A stretch of 64,000 nucleotides of DNA from an uncultured Clostridium sp. (GTDB taxonomy: Bacteria; Cyanobacteriota; Vampirovibrionia; Gastranaerophilales; Gastranaerophilaceae). The position numbers were made by a program, and so were the translations under genes. This document shows, piece by piece, positions 54,641 through 62,146 of the stretch. Position 1 is the first letter of the stretch; every line of letters starts with the position of its first letter. Under the pieces are notes generated by a model, which did no database searches, was not told the origin of the DNA, and saw only the letters and a program-made list of their open reading frames with translations. Location: NCBI GenBank assembly GCA_905212085.1, contig CAJMDF010000001.1, positions 31,304 through 95,303 of the forward strand, given 5' to 3'.

Positions 54641-56056
54641 ATGATAAATTTAGATTCTTTAACTCTTAAAATCTGGTTAGATGAAAATAAAGAATTTTTG
54701 GAAGGTGCAAGAATTCAAAAAATTCAGCAGCCAACAAGGAGAGATTTTGTCTTTTCTGTAAGAGGTAAAGGTATTACTAAAAAATTATATATAAATATTA
54801 ATCCTCAGTATTTTCACGTTTGTTTTATGAGTAAAGAAAATGAGGATAAACGTTTAATTGAAATTCCTCAAAAACCTCCTATGTTTTGTATGCTTTTGAG
54901 GAAATATCTTGAAAATGCTGTTATTTCAAAAGTTGAGCAACCTTTGTATGAAAGAATTTTAGAATTTTATATTGAAACATATAATGAACTGTCTGAAAAA
55001 ATTTATCTTTGCTTAGCTGTTGAATTAATGGGAAAATATTCAAATGTAATTTTGTACAATTATGATACGAATATAATTTTAGGTTGTGCTCATAATGTCG
55101 GAGCAGAAAAAAGTAAGGAAAGAGAAATGGCTGGAGGATTGCCATATGTTTATCCATCAGGTCGACCATCAGATTGGTATGCAAGTGATGATTCATTAGC
55201 TAAGAATTATTCTCAAGATATTAATTCTGTGATTGATAATTATTATTCAGATTGCATTTATTTTGATAAATTTAATAGATTAAAAGAGTCTTGCAGGCAA
55301 ATTGTAAATTCTAAGTTGAAAAAAGATAAAAATTCTTTGAAGAAAATGCAATATAGATTGGATAAAGAATTTGATTCTGATAAATATCGTTTGTATGGTG
55401 ATTTGATAATGGCAAATCTTTATAATTCAAAAGATTATTCAAAATTTATTTGTGTATATGATTATGAAAATAATAAAGATATAAAAATAGAACTAGATGA
55501 AACGCAGACTTTAAAAGAAAATGCAAACAGATTTTACAAGCTTTATAATAAAGGTAAAAATACAATAATTAAGTTAACTGAATTGACTGCAGAATTAAAA
55601 GAAAAAGTATCATATTATGAGCACATTTTGTATTCTTTAGATATTGCGACTTCAATATCAGAGTTGATGCAGATAAAATTTGAAATTGAGCCTGAAAAAG
55701 TAAAAAAAGAATATTCAAAATCCGCTATTGAACCGATGGAGTTAAATATAAATGGTTACAGAGTATTTGTTGGCCGAAACAACAGGCAAAATGACTATAT
55801 AGTATCAAAGCTCTCGAAAGATGAGGATTATTGGTTCCATACAAAAGATTGTGCAGGATCTCATGTCCTTTTAAAATGTGATAATCCCACTGATGAGTTA
55901 TTATTAGAATGCGCCAAATTAGCAAAACAATATTCAAAAGGTACAGAGTCTTCAAAAGTCGGTGTGATTTATACTAAAAGAAAATATCTCAAAAAGCCTC
56001 CTGCTGCGAATTTAGGGTACGTTACATACAAAAATGAACGGGAAATTATTCTTTAA
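54641..56056 (+). CDS. rqcH: NFACT-family ribosome quality control protein RqcH
   Basis: 471 residues. NFACT-N domain (D-S-L-T-L-K-I-W-L-D-E-N-K-E ... R-I-Q-K-I-Q-Q-P-T-R-R-D-F) and C-terminal NFACT-R domain (D-Y-W-F-H-T-K-D-C-A-G-S-H-V near 400; G-V-I-Y-T-K-R-K-Y near 445), with a helical/coiled middle. Bacterial RqcH adds C-terminal Ala tails to nascent chains on obstructed 50S subunits. About 100 residues shorter than the Bacillus protein. Stop overlaps the polymerase start (TAATG). Confidence 0.88.
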   Translation: MINLDSLTLKIWLDENKEFLEGARIQKIQQPTRRDFVFSVRGKGITKKLYININPQYFHVCFMSKENEDKRLIEIPQKPPMFCMLLRKYLENAVISKVEQPLYERILEFYIETYNELSEKIYLCLAVELMGKYSNVILYNYDTNIILGCAHNVGAEKSKEREMAGGLPYVYPSGRPSDWYASDDSLAKNYSQDINSVIDNYYSDCIYFDKFNRLKESCRQIVNSKLKKDKNSLKKMQYRLDKEFDSDKYRLYGDLIMANLYNSKDYSKFICVYDYENNKDIKIELDETQTLKENANRFYKLYNKGKNTIIKLTELTAELKEKVSYYEHILYSLDIATSISELMQIKFEIEPEKVKKEYSKSAIEPMELNINGYRVFVGRNNRQNDYIVSKLSKDEDYWFHTKDCAGSHVLLKCDNPTDELLLECAKLAKQYSKGTESSKVGVIYTKRKYLKKPPAANLGYVTYKNEREIIL

Positions 56057-57276
56057 TGTTGGAAGAAAATAAAAAAATATCTGATAATGTGGATATGGCT
56101 AGAAAACATGTAATAGCTCTCGTTGATTGTGATTCTTTTTTTGTATCTTGTGAGCAGTCTGTAAATCCTGAACTTAAAGGCAAACCTGTCTGTGTGATGT
56201 CAGGACGCGGTCAGTGTGTAATTTCTCGTTCTAAAGAGGCTAAAAAGCTTGGTATAAGAATGGGAATGCCTTATTTTCAAATTGAAGGACAAATGAAAAA
56301 GGCTGTATATATTAATGCTAATCATGAATTGTATTGTAATATTTCAAAAAGAGTTATGGAGGTTTTAAATTCTTTTAGTCCGAAGGTCGAAATTTATTCA
56401 ATAGATGAGGCTTTTGTTGAACTCACAGGACTTGAGAGGTTATATAAAAGAAATTACCTGGAAATAGCTCAAATGATAAGACAGGAAGTTTTAGATAAAG
56501 TTGATATTCCAGTATCAATTGGAGTCAGTTCATCTAAATCTCTTGCTAAATTGGCTTCGGATAAAGCTAAGAAAGCTGATGAAGGCGTATTTTTAGTCGG
56601 GGCAAGAAAGATTATTCCTCTTTTAGAAAAAACAAGTATTGATGAAATATGGGGAATTGGTAAAAATTTATCTGTAATGCTCAGAAAACATGGTATTTTA
56701 ACAGCTTATGAACTTGTTTCTCAAGATGATATATGGCTAAATAAACAAATTGGAATTCGTGGTCTTGAGATGAAACATGAGTTATTAGGAGAGATGGTAT
56801 CTCCTGTTTCTAATGAGATAAAATTACCAAAATCTATTCAAAAGACAAGTGCTCTTGCAAAGTTTTCATCAGACAAAAATTATTTAAAAAATTCCCTGAA
56901 TTATCATATTCACAGAGCTTGTGTGAAGCTAAGAAAAATTAATGCAAAATGTAAGGGTGTTAGTATTTTTCTGAGGACTAAGGACTTTAAAGTTTATTGT
57001 GAAAAAAAAGTTTTGAATGTTGCAACAGATTTCGAGCTTGAAATTTCTGATATTGTATTTGAATTATTAGAAAAAATGTATAATCCGAATATTTTATATC
57101 GTAGTACTGGTGTGATTTTGGACACTTTTGTTTTTAATAATGAAGCTCAAATGTCTTTATTCGCAGATAATACAGCAGATGAACGCAAGCACAAATTATC
57201 AAGGTGCTTTGATAATCTAGAGAAAAGATTTGGGAAAGATATTATTCAAACCGGTTTTATAAAAAGGGATGTATGA
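56056..57276 (+). CDS. Y-family DNA polymerase (UmuC/DinB type)
   Basis: 406 residues. L-V-D-C-D-S-F-F-V-S-C-E near residue 22 (catalytic Asp and steric-gate aromatic), Y-S-I-D-E-A-F-V-E-L near 115 (catalytic Asp-Glu), I-G-V-S-S-S-K-S-L-A-K-L-A near 158, a G-I-G-K-N-L helix-hairpin-helix near 203, and a little-finger domain after ~240. The overall pattern looks closer to UmuC than to DinB. No umuD-like gene is adjacent. Error-prone lesion bypass is expected. The start overlaps rqcH. Confidence 0.88.
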   Translation: MLEENKKISDNVDMARKHVIALVDCDSFFVSCEQSVNPELKGKPVCVMSGRGQCVISRSKEAKKLGIRMGMPYFQIEGQMKKAVYINANHELYCNISKRVMEVLNSFSPKVEIYSIDEAFVELTGLERLYKRNYLEIAQMIRQEVLDKVDIPVSIGVSSSKSLAKLASDKAKKADEGVFLVGARKIIPLLEKTSIDEIWGIGKNLSVMLRKHGILTAYELVSQDDIWLNKQIGIRGLEMKHELLGEMVSPVSNEIKLPKSIQKTSALAKFSSDKNYLKNSLNYHIHRACVKLRKINAKCKGVSIFLRTKDFKVYCEKKVLNVATDFELEISDIVFELLEKMYNPNILYRSTGVILDTFVFNNEAQMSLFADNTADERKHKLSRCFDNLEKRFGKDIIQTGFIKRDV

Positions 57277-57279
57277 TAC

Positions 57280-57308
57280 TTGTTTTTTGCAAAATATATT
57301 GTTATAAT
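57280..57308 (+). promoter_or_regulatory. promoter of prepilin locus 4
   Basis: TTGTTT, a 17-base spacer, and TATAAT at 57303-57308 with the extended TG-T. It lies 29 bases before the leader ATG and 3 bases after the polymerase stop codon. Confidence 0.65.
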
Positions 57309-57337
57309 AAAATATAGATATAAGAAAGGAGCTGATT

Positions 57338-58113
57338 ATGGAAAGATTTGAAAATCGGGGGGGGGGCGTAATTTAAGCTCTACTCTTGCGTTTACGTTAG
57401 CTGAGGTACTTATAACTTTAGGAATTATAGGAGTTGTTGCAGCGATGACAATGCCTTCTGTTATTGCAAAGTATCAGGATAAAGTGCTAATAACTGCTAC
57501 TAAAAAAGCTTATTCAACAATTCAAAATGCTTTGGTTTCTGCTCAAGCAGATGGTGGATTAATCGGAGATAATACTTATTTATTTGATGTCACTCAGTCT
57601 AGTACTGATCTAGCAAAGAGATTTCAAAAATATTTTAATGGTGCAATCTTATGTGAAAATAAAACTTCAAAAGAATGTGAAAAATATTATGATATTAGAT
57701 ATATGTATGCAACAAAACAGGTTTTAAACGGTAGTACATCCGGACATACTTTGAATTATCCTAAACTTATTTTACCAGATGGAATGATTTTATCTATGTT
57801 ACAAAATCCATCTTGTTCAAACGTTTGGTATTCATGTGAACGTGATGACAAAGGAAATTGTAAAAAAGATGCAGATGGTAATGATATAATGAAACCAGGT
57901 GGGGATGACGCATGCGGTTATATTTATTTTGATGTTAATGGAGTGAAAGGTCCTAATCAATACGGTAGAGATGCTTATTCATTAAAAATAAGACAAAAAG
58001 ATTTGACAGGAGTTTTTTATAATCCTTATGGTGCTGAAAGTTTGAAAAATATACTTTCTGGTACAGAAAAATTAATTTATGAGAAATATAAAGTAGGTGA
58101 ATCTGTTGAATAA
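57338..58113 (+). CDS. prepilin-like protein, locus 4 (short leader); frame broken at G10
   Basis: AAAGGAGCTGATT then ATG 57338: M-E-R-F-E-N-R followed directly by ten G at 57357-57366 and TAA at 57374-57376. One extra G reads R-N-L-S-S-T-L-A|F-T-L-A-E-V-L-I-T-L-G-I-I-G, a 258-residue prepilin with Ala before the cleavage site. The ~22 codons and the hairpin between M-[KE]-R-F and the tract in the other loci are missing, so this is a minimal version. No start codon exists between the tract and the pilin body; the next ATG (57445) is inside the hydrophobic helix. C-terminal D-V-N-G-V-K-G-P-N-Q-Y-G-R-D, and a D-x-D-G-N-D insertion. Confidence 0.85.
57357..57376 (+). repeat. G10 tract + conserved stop (locus 4)
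   Basis: Ten G at 57357-57366 flanked by C on both sides, then GTAATTTAA. No hairpin precedes it. Confidence 0.85.
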
Positions 58114-58146
58114 AAAAAGTCCCGAATATATTTCGGGACTTTTTTA
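58112..58146. terminator. bidirectional intrinsic terminator
   Basis: AAAAAAAGTCCCGAA, 5-base loop, TTCGGGACTTTTTT. Between prepilin locus 4 and the convergent SLH gene. Confidence 0.88.
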
Positions 58147-58153
58147 TTATTTA

Positions 58154-59299
58154 TTATTCTAAAATCCAACCATTTGTTAAATCAACTTTTATTGGTTTAA
58201 GAAGTTTTATATAGACAACATCTTCTGGATTTACATTTAATTTTTCTCCTTTTAATGTTGCTCTTACTATTTTCATAAACCAGTTTCTGTCTTTTTTAAT
58301 TTCACCTGTACCTGCAAATGCTGTTGTTTGGTCATTATTAGTTGTAATTAATGAGTTATCTAAAACTAAAACGCCGTTTCTAACAAACCATTTACCGCTT
58401 CTTACATCCAATAGTTGGCCTTTTAAGTTTGATCCTTTGTATACAAGGATAAATTTATCTTTTGTAATGTAGTTTTCTGGAGCTGAAGCTACGTATATAT
58501 CTCCTGATTGAGATGATTGAGAACTTATGTAGTTGCTTAATTTTACAGGTACAATTGCGCCTGCAGGAATTGTTCCTACGCTGCCTTGAACAAATGCGTT
58601 TTCTACAACATATCCGTCACCGGTTTTCTTTCTCATTGCTTCTGCAAGTTTTGCATTTGGATTTAGTTTTGCTTGTTCCATCATTTCATATAAGATTGCA
58701 GATACTTCTGCCCTTGTAGCAGGTCTGTTTGCTTCAATTTTAGCTTTGTCTTTTGATGGAATTGTAACTAACATATTTAAAATTTCTGCTTTCCCTGCAG
58801 GAATTAGGAACCATTCAGGAACTTGATTTGTGTCCGCGAATTTTTTAGAAAGAACTTCTTTTGCTTTCATATCACTTATTTGTTCGGTTGTTAAGGCATT
58901 TACAGCTACAGAAATTGATTCTGCTCTAGTCACTGTATCATCAGGTCTGAAAGGTTGACCTTGAGGCGGGCATGAAATTAGGTCAAAATACAAAGCTTTT
59001 TGAATAGAATCATAAGCCCAAAATCCTGGTTCAATATCAGTAAATTGGACAGGTTGCGCAACTGTTGTGTGTTCTTGGCCTAATGCTTTAATAGCCATTG
59101 ATGCAAATTCAGCTCTTGATACATTTTCATCAGGTTTGAATGTCCCGTCAGGATAGCCTACAATTACACCTTTTTCTGTTAAAATTTCGATTTGTTTCGC
59201 AGCCCAATGATCAGTATTAACATCAGGATAAGCGATAGCAGGTATGGTTATTGCTAATGTAACCAGTGCAGATAACGCCAGTTTAAATAGATTTCTCAT
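58154..59299 (-). CDS. S-layer homology (SLH) domain surface protein
   Basis: 381 residues. Signal peptide of ~23 residues (A-L-V-T-L-A-I-T-I-P-A-I-A). Three SLH repeats at about 24-75 (H-W-A-A-K-Q-I-E-I-L ... G-Y-P-D-G-T-F-K-P), 85-135 (F-W-A-Y-D-S-I-Q-K-A ... F-R-P-D-D-T-V-T-R-A) and 145-200. A ~180-residue C-terminal domain is of unknown fold, predicted beta. SLH domains anchor proteins to cell-wall polymers; in cyanobacteria they occur on porins, but the C-terminus here is too short for a 16-strand barrel. Confidence 0.87.
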   Translation of the reverse strand: MRNLFKLALSALVTLAITIPAIAYPDVNTDHWAAKQIEILTEKGVIVGYPDGTFKPDENVSRAEFASMAIKALGQEHTTVAQPVQFTDIEPGFWAYDSIQKALYFDLISCPPQGQPFRPDDTVTRAESISVAVNALTTEQISDMKAKEVLSKKFADTNQVPEWFLIPAGKAEILNMLVTIPSKDKAKIEANRPATRAEVSAILYEMMEQAKLNPNAKLAEAMRKKTGDGYVVENAFVQGSVGTIPAGAIVPVKLSNYISSQSSQSGDIYVASAPENYITKDKFILVYKGSNLKGQLLDVRSGKWFVRNGVLVLDNSLITTNNDQTTAFAGTGEIKKDRNWFMKIVRATLKGEKLNVNPEDVVYIKLLKPIKVDLTNGWILE

Positions 59300-59464
59300 A
59301 CTTTACTCTCCTATATAAATATTCCATTAACATCTTACCTGTAAAAGTATTCTACGGCAACATTTAATAAAGTTATGTTACTTTTAATGTACATGGCAAA
59401 TTTTCTATATGTTTTGTTTTATAAGTTTATGTTATGATTTTCCCGTCATGAAGGAGTGTTGAAA

Positions 59465-60676
59465 ATGCCAATTGATTTTAATCCGCATATTTTATTTGTT
59501 AATAATAATAGACCTGTTTTGCAAAATATTGTAAATACTACTTTTCTTGCAAATCAGCCGATTAAGGATACATTTACAAAAACAGTTAAAAATAGTTCGA
59601 TGCAAAATAACTCTTTGTATGACGGAATTAAAATAGAGAAAAAATCTTTTGGAAAGATTGAAAAGACAGGTAAGCAAGCTGAATTATATACAATTACAAA
59701 TAAAAATGGTGCAAGTGTTAGCTTATCTTCTTTTGGTGCAACTATTACATCAATAAAAGTTCCTGATAAAAACGGAAAATTGATAGATGTAACTCAAGGA
59801 TATGATTCTGTAGCTCCTTATGAAAAGTCCCCAATAGGGCATGCCGGCGGCACAATAGGACCTTGTGCAAACAAAATTAATAAAGGTTCTTTTAAGCTCG
59901 GAGAAAAAGAATATAAGTTAGATTGCAACAAAGATAACGGGCTAACTCATTCTCATGGTGGTAAAGAAGGGTTAGATGTTAAAAATTGGAATGCCGAAGT
60001 TTTAAAAGACGGTGTAAGATTTACGTATAATAAAAAGGATATGGAAGGCGGTTATCCTGCAAATGTAAAAATGTCTGTGACATATAAGTTTGATAACAAT
60101 AACAATTTATCTGTAAAATACGAAGCTCAATCAGATAGTGATACAATTTTGAATTTGACAAATCATTCCTATTTTAATCTTGATGGTGCTGAAAATACTT
60201 ATGAAAATTCTGTTATGGAACATATAATTCATTTGCCTAATTCTTCTAAATATACCCCTGTGAATGAAATTGCTATTCCGACAGGAGAAATAAAATCTGT
60301 AGAAGGTACAAATTTTGATTTCAGAACTCCAAAAAAATTGTCAGAAATGAATGAAAGCGGTTACGATCAGAATTTTGTTGTAGATAATTATGACGGAAAG
60401 ACAATAATTGAAGTTGCTAGAGTAAAGTCGGAAAAATCAGGAATAAATATGAATGTATCAACTGATTTACCGGGATTTCAGTTCTATACGGCAAATAACT
60501 TAGGTAAAGATTCGCAGCCTGCAGGAAAAGATGGAAAAAGGTATGAAAAACATTCAGCTTTATGTGTGGAACCCCAATTTTTCCCAGACGCAATAAATAC
60601 ATTTGATGAAAAACCTATTTTAAAAAAAGGTGATAAATATAATCGAACAATAATTTATTCTTTTGCTAATAATTAA
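59465..60676 (+). CDS. galM: aldose 1-epimerase with N-terminal extension
   Basis: 403 residues. ATG 59465 with AAGGAG at 59451-59456 (an in-frame GTG at 59456 lies inside that site and is rejected). Residues 1-~65 are a polar extension (contains N-T-T-F-L-A-N, F27). The mutarotase domain follows: G-A-S-V-S-L-S-S-F-G-A near 75, G-G-T-I-G-P-C-A-N-K near 120, T-H-S-H-G-G near 155, N-L-T-N-H-S-Y-F-N-L near 230 (catalytic His), and a late C-V-E-P-Q-F-F-P-D (catalytic Glu). Interconverts sugar anomers. The extension is unlike the normal start of GalM and is not a signal peptide. Confidence 0.9.
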   Translation: MPIDFNPHILFVNNNRPVLQNIVNTTFLANQPIKDTFTKTVKNSSMQNNSLYDGIKIEKKSFGKIEKTGKQAELYTITNKNGASVSLSSFGATITSIKVPDKNGKLIDVTQGYDSVAPYEKSPIGHAGGTIGPCANKINKGSFKLGEKEYKLDCNKDNGLTHSHGGKEGLDVKNWNAEVLKDGVRFTYNKKDMEGGYPANVKMSVTYKFDNNNNLSVKYEAQSDSDTILNLTNHSYFNLDGAENTYENSVMEHIIHLPNSSKYTPVNEIAIPTGEIKSVEGTNFDFRTPKKLSEMNESGYDQNFVVDNYDGKTIIEVARVKSEKSGINMNVSTDLPGFQFYTANNLGKDSQPAGKDGKRYEKHSALCVEPQFFPDAINTFDEKPILKKGDKYNRTIIYSFANN

Positions 60677-60737
60677 AATTAATAATTCATACGTTTAGCT
60701 AATTTTATAATTGGAAATTAAATTGTATCATCAAATA

Positions 60738-61127
60738 ATGAGGCAATTTTTCTTATTAATTTTAATAATGAATGTGATTTCAATATCAGTTTGTGCAGCT
60801 ACTCCTAAAAATTATAAATTTTATGAAAAAGATTATCAAAACTATTGGTGTAGTGCAAATGGCGGTGTGATGGAAGTTGTTTTGCCTGATAAAGCAAGAG
60901 TAGATTGTGTAACAAAGACTCATGCTGTAGAATTTGATTTTGCTAAAAAATGGGCAGAAAGTATTGGTCAATCTCTGTATTATGGAGAACAGTTACATAA
61001 AAAAGCCGGAATTGTTTTAATTTCTGAAAATGGTCAAAGTGATGAAAAATATATAAAACGTGTAAGAGCAGTCGCAAATTATCATAATATTGATTTATGG
61101 ATAATTACACCAGAGCAAATGAAATAA
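60738..61127 (+). CDS. predicted secreted protein with endonuclease-like fold
   Basis: About 129 residues from ATG 60738 (M-R-Q-F-F-L-L-I-L-I); in-frame TTGs at 60711 and 60723 are alternatives, and none has a clear ribosome site. A hydrophobic signal-like segment ends S-V-C-A-A. The mature part has D-C-V-T-K-T-H-A-V-E-F-D-F-A-K-K-W-A-E-S-I-G-Q, recalling a PD-(D/E)xK-like motif with downstream Gln, then G-I-V-L-I-S-E. Sequences of this kind are found as small secreted or phage-associated nuclease-like proteins. Function inferred and uncertain. Confidence 0.6.
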   Translation: MRQFFLLILIMNVISISVCAATPKNYKFYEKDYQNYWCSANGGVMEVVLPDKARVDCVTKTHAVEFDFAKKWAESIGQSLYYGEQLHKKAGIVLISENGQSDEKYIKRVRAVANYHNIDLWIITPEQMK

Positions 61128-61382
61128 AAATTTTTCAGCAAAAATTTTTTTGTTTATGTTTTACATATACCATGTTACATTTATATCTATAATTAAAAAA
61201 TATTGCTAATATAATTATAATGTAATAAATTTAGGTGTTAAGTATGGCTAAAATTTATGGCTCTAAAGAATAAATGGAAATCTGTTTTCGCAGGAAGAAA
61301 TTATTTTGTGTAAAATAATTGTGATTTTTTAATATTTGTAGCTACATAATTAATGATAATTTGTCGTAGTGTATAAATACAA
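61128..61382. other. gene-poor stretch before the tRNA cluster
   Basis: No long frame. A TATAAT-like box near 61217 is followed by AGGTG and a nine-codon frame (M-A-K-I-Y-G-S-K-E) at 61244, then a second short frame (M-E-I-C-F-R-R-K-K). This could be a decayed or leader peptide sequence; nothing more is supported. Confidence 0.35.
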
Positions 61383-61383
61383 T

Positions 61384-61409
61384 AAAAAGACCTCATAAGA
61401 GGTCTTTTA
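61384..61409 (-). terminator. terminator after tRNA-Tyr
   Basis: AAAAGACCTC-TTAT-GAGGTCTTTT on the reverse strand, followed by TATT. It ends the reverse-strand tRNA transcript. Confidence 0.8.
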
Positions 61410-61412
61410 AAA

Positions 61413-61498
61413 TGGTGGGCAAGGGTGGATTCGAACCACCGTAGTCTCGCGACGGCAGATTTACAGTCTGCTCCCTTTAGCCACTCGGGCACCTACCC
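61413..61498 (-). tRNA. tRNA-Tyr (GTA)
   Basis: 86 nt with a long variable arm (class II), acceptor GGGTAGG / CTTGCCC with two G-T pairs, anticodon GTA in CAGACTGTAAATCTG, TTCGAATC T-loop, and an encoded CCA 3' end, unlike the two tRNA-Thr genes beside it. Confidence 0.95.
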
Positions 61499-61517
61499 AT
61501 ATTCTGTTTTCAAAATT

Positions 61518-61589
61518 TGCCTTTGACGGGATTTGAACCCGTGGCCTCTCCCTTACCAAGGGAGTGCGCTACCCCTGCGCCACAAAGGC
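61518..61589 (-). tRNA. tRNA-Thr (GGT)
   Basis: 72 nt, acceptor GCCTTTG / CAAAGGC, anticodon GGT in the loop TTGGTAA, T-loop TTCAAAT. CCA is not encoded. Confidence 0.95.
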
Positions 61590-61621
61590 TAATGCCACAA
61601 GGGCTTTTATTTAATAAAAAA

Positions 61622-61693
61622 TGCCGACTATAGGAATCGAACCTACAACCTACGGTTTACAAAACCGTTGCTCTACCATTGAGCCAAGTCGGC
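61622..61693 (-). tRNA. tRNA-Thr (TGT)
   Basis: 72 nt, acceptor GCCGACT / AGTCGGC, anticodon TGT in the loop TTTGTAA, T-loop TTCGATT. CCA is not encoded. First gene of the Thr-Thr-Tyr reverse-strand cluster. Confidence 0.95.
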
Positions 61694-61802
61694 TAGTCAC
61701 ATGAATTATTGTATTAAGAAAATACTTAAATGTCAATACTTTCTTTTTATATTTGTTGTATAATTTTTTTATAAAATTTTGTATTAAGAAAGGCTTGGAT
61801 AT

Positions 61803-62144
61803 ATGTTTAGAAGTATTGCCCCTATAATATTATTAACTATTTCAAATGTTTTTATGACTTTTGCTTGGTATGGACACTTAAAGCATAAGTCTGCTGCTTT
61901 ATGGTTAGTCATTTTAGTTAGTTGGGGCATAGCTTTTTTTGAATACTGTTTTCAAGTCCCTGCAAATAGAATTGGCAGCAGTGTATATTCTGCTGCACAA
62001 CTAAAAACTATACAGGAAGTCATTACTCTTTTAGTATTTAGCGTATTTTCAGTTTTGTACTTAAAAGAAGAATTTAAGTGGAACTATTTAGTTGGATTTG
62101 TATTTATTATTTTTGCTGTAGTTTTTATTTTTAAAAAATGGTAA
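61803..62144 (+). CDS. DUF486-family small membrane protein
   Basis: 113 residues with four predicted TM helices. The W-G-I-A-F-F-E-Y-C-F-Q-V-P-A-N-R-I-G segment near 40-57 and Q-L-K-T-I-Q-E-V near 65 are characteristic of the DUF486 (DMT-like) family. Function unknown, possibly a small transporter. AAAGGC ribosome site. The stop lies 2 bases from the convergent glycosyltransferase stop. Confidence 0.87.
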   Translation: MFRSIAPIILLTISNVFMTFAWYGHLKHKSAALWLVILVSWGIAFFEYCFQVPANRIGSSVYSAAQLKTIQEVITLLVFSVFSVLYLKEEFKWNYLVGFVFIIFAVVFIFKKW

Positions 62145-62146
62145 TT

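Noticed and set aside
16227..58113. Prepilin cassettes as a mobile element or insertion sequence
   Set aside because: No transposase, target duplications or terminal inverted repeats are visible around the loci, and only the 5' part is conserved.
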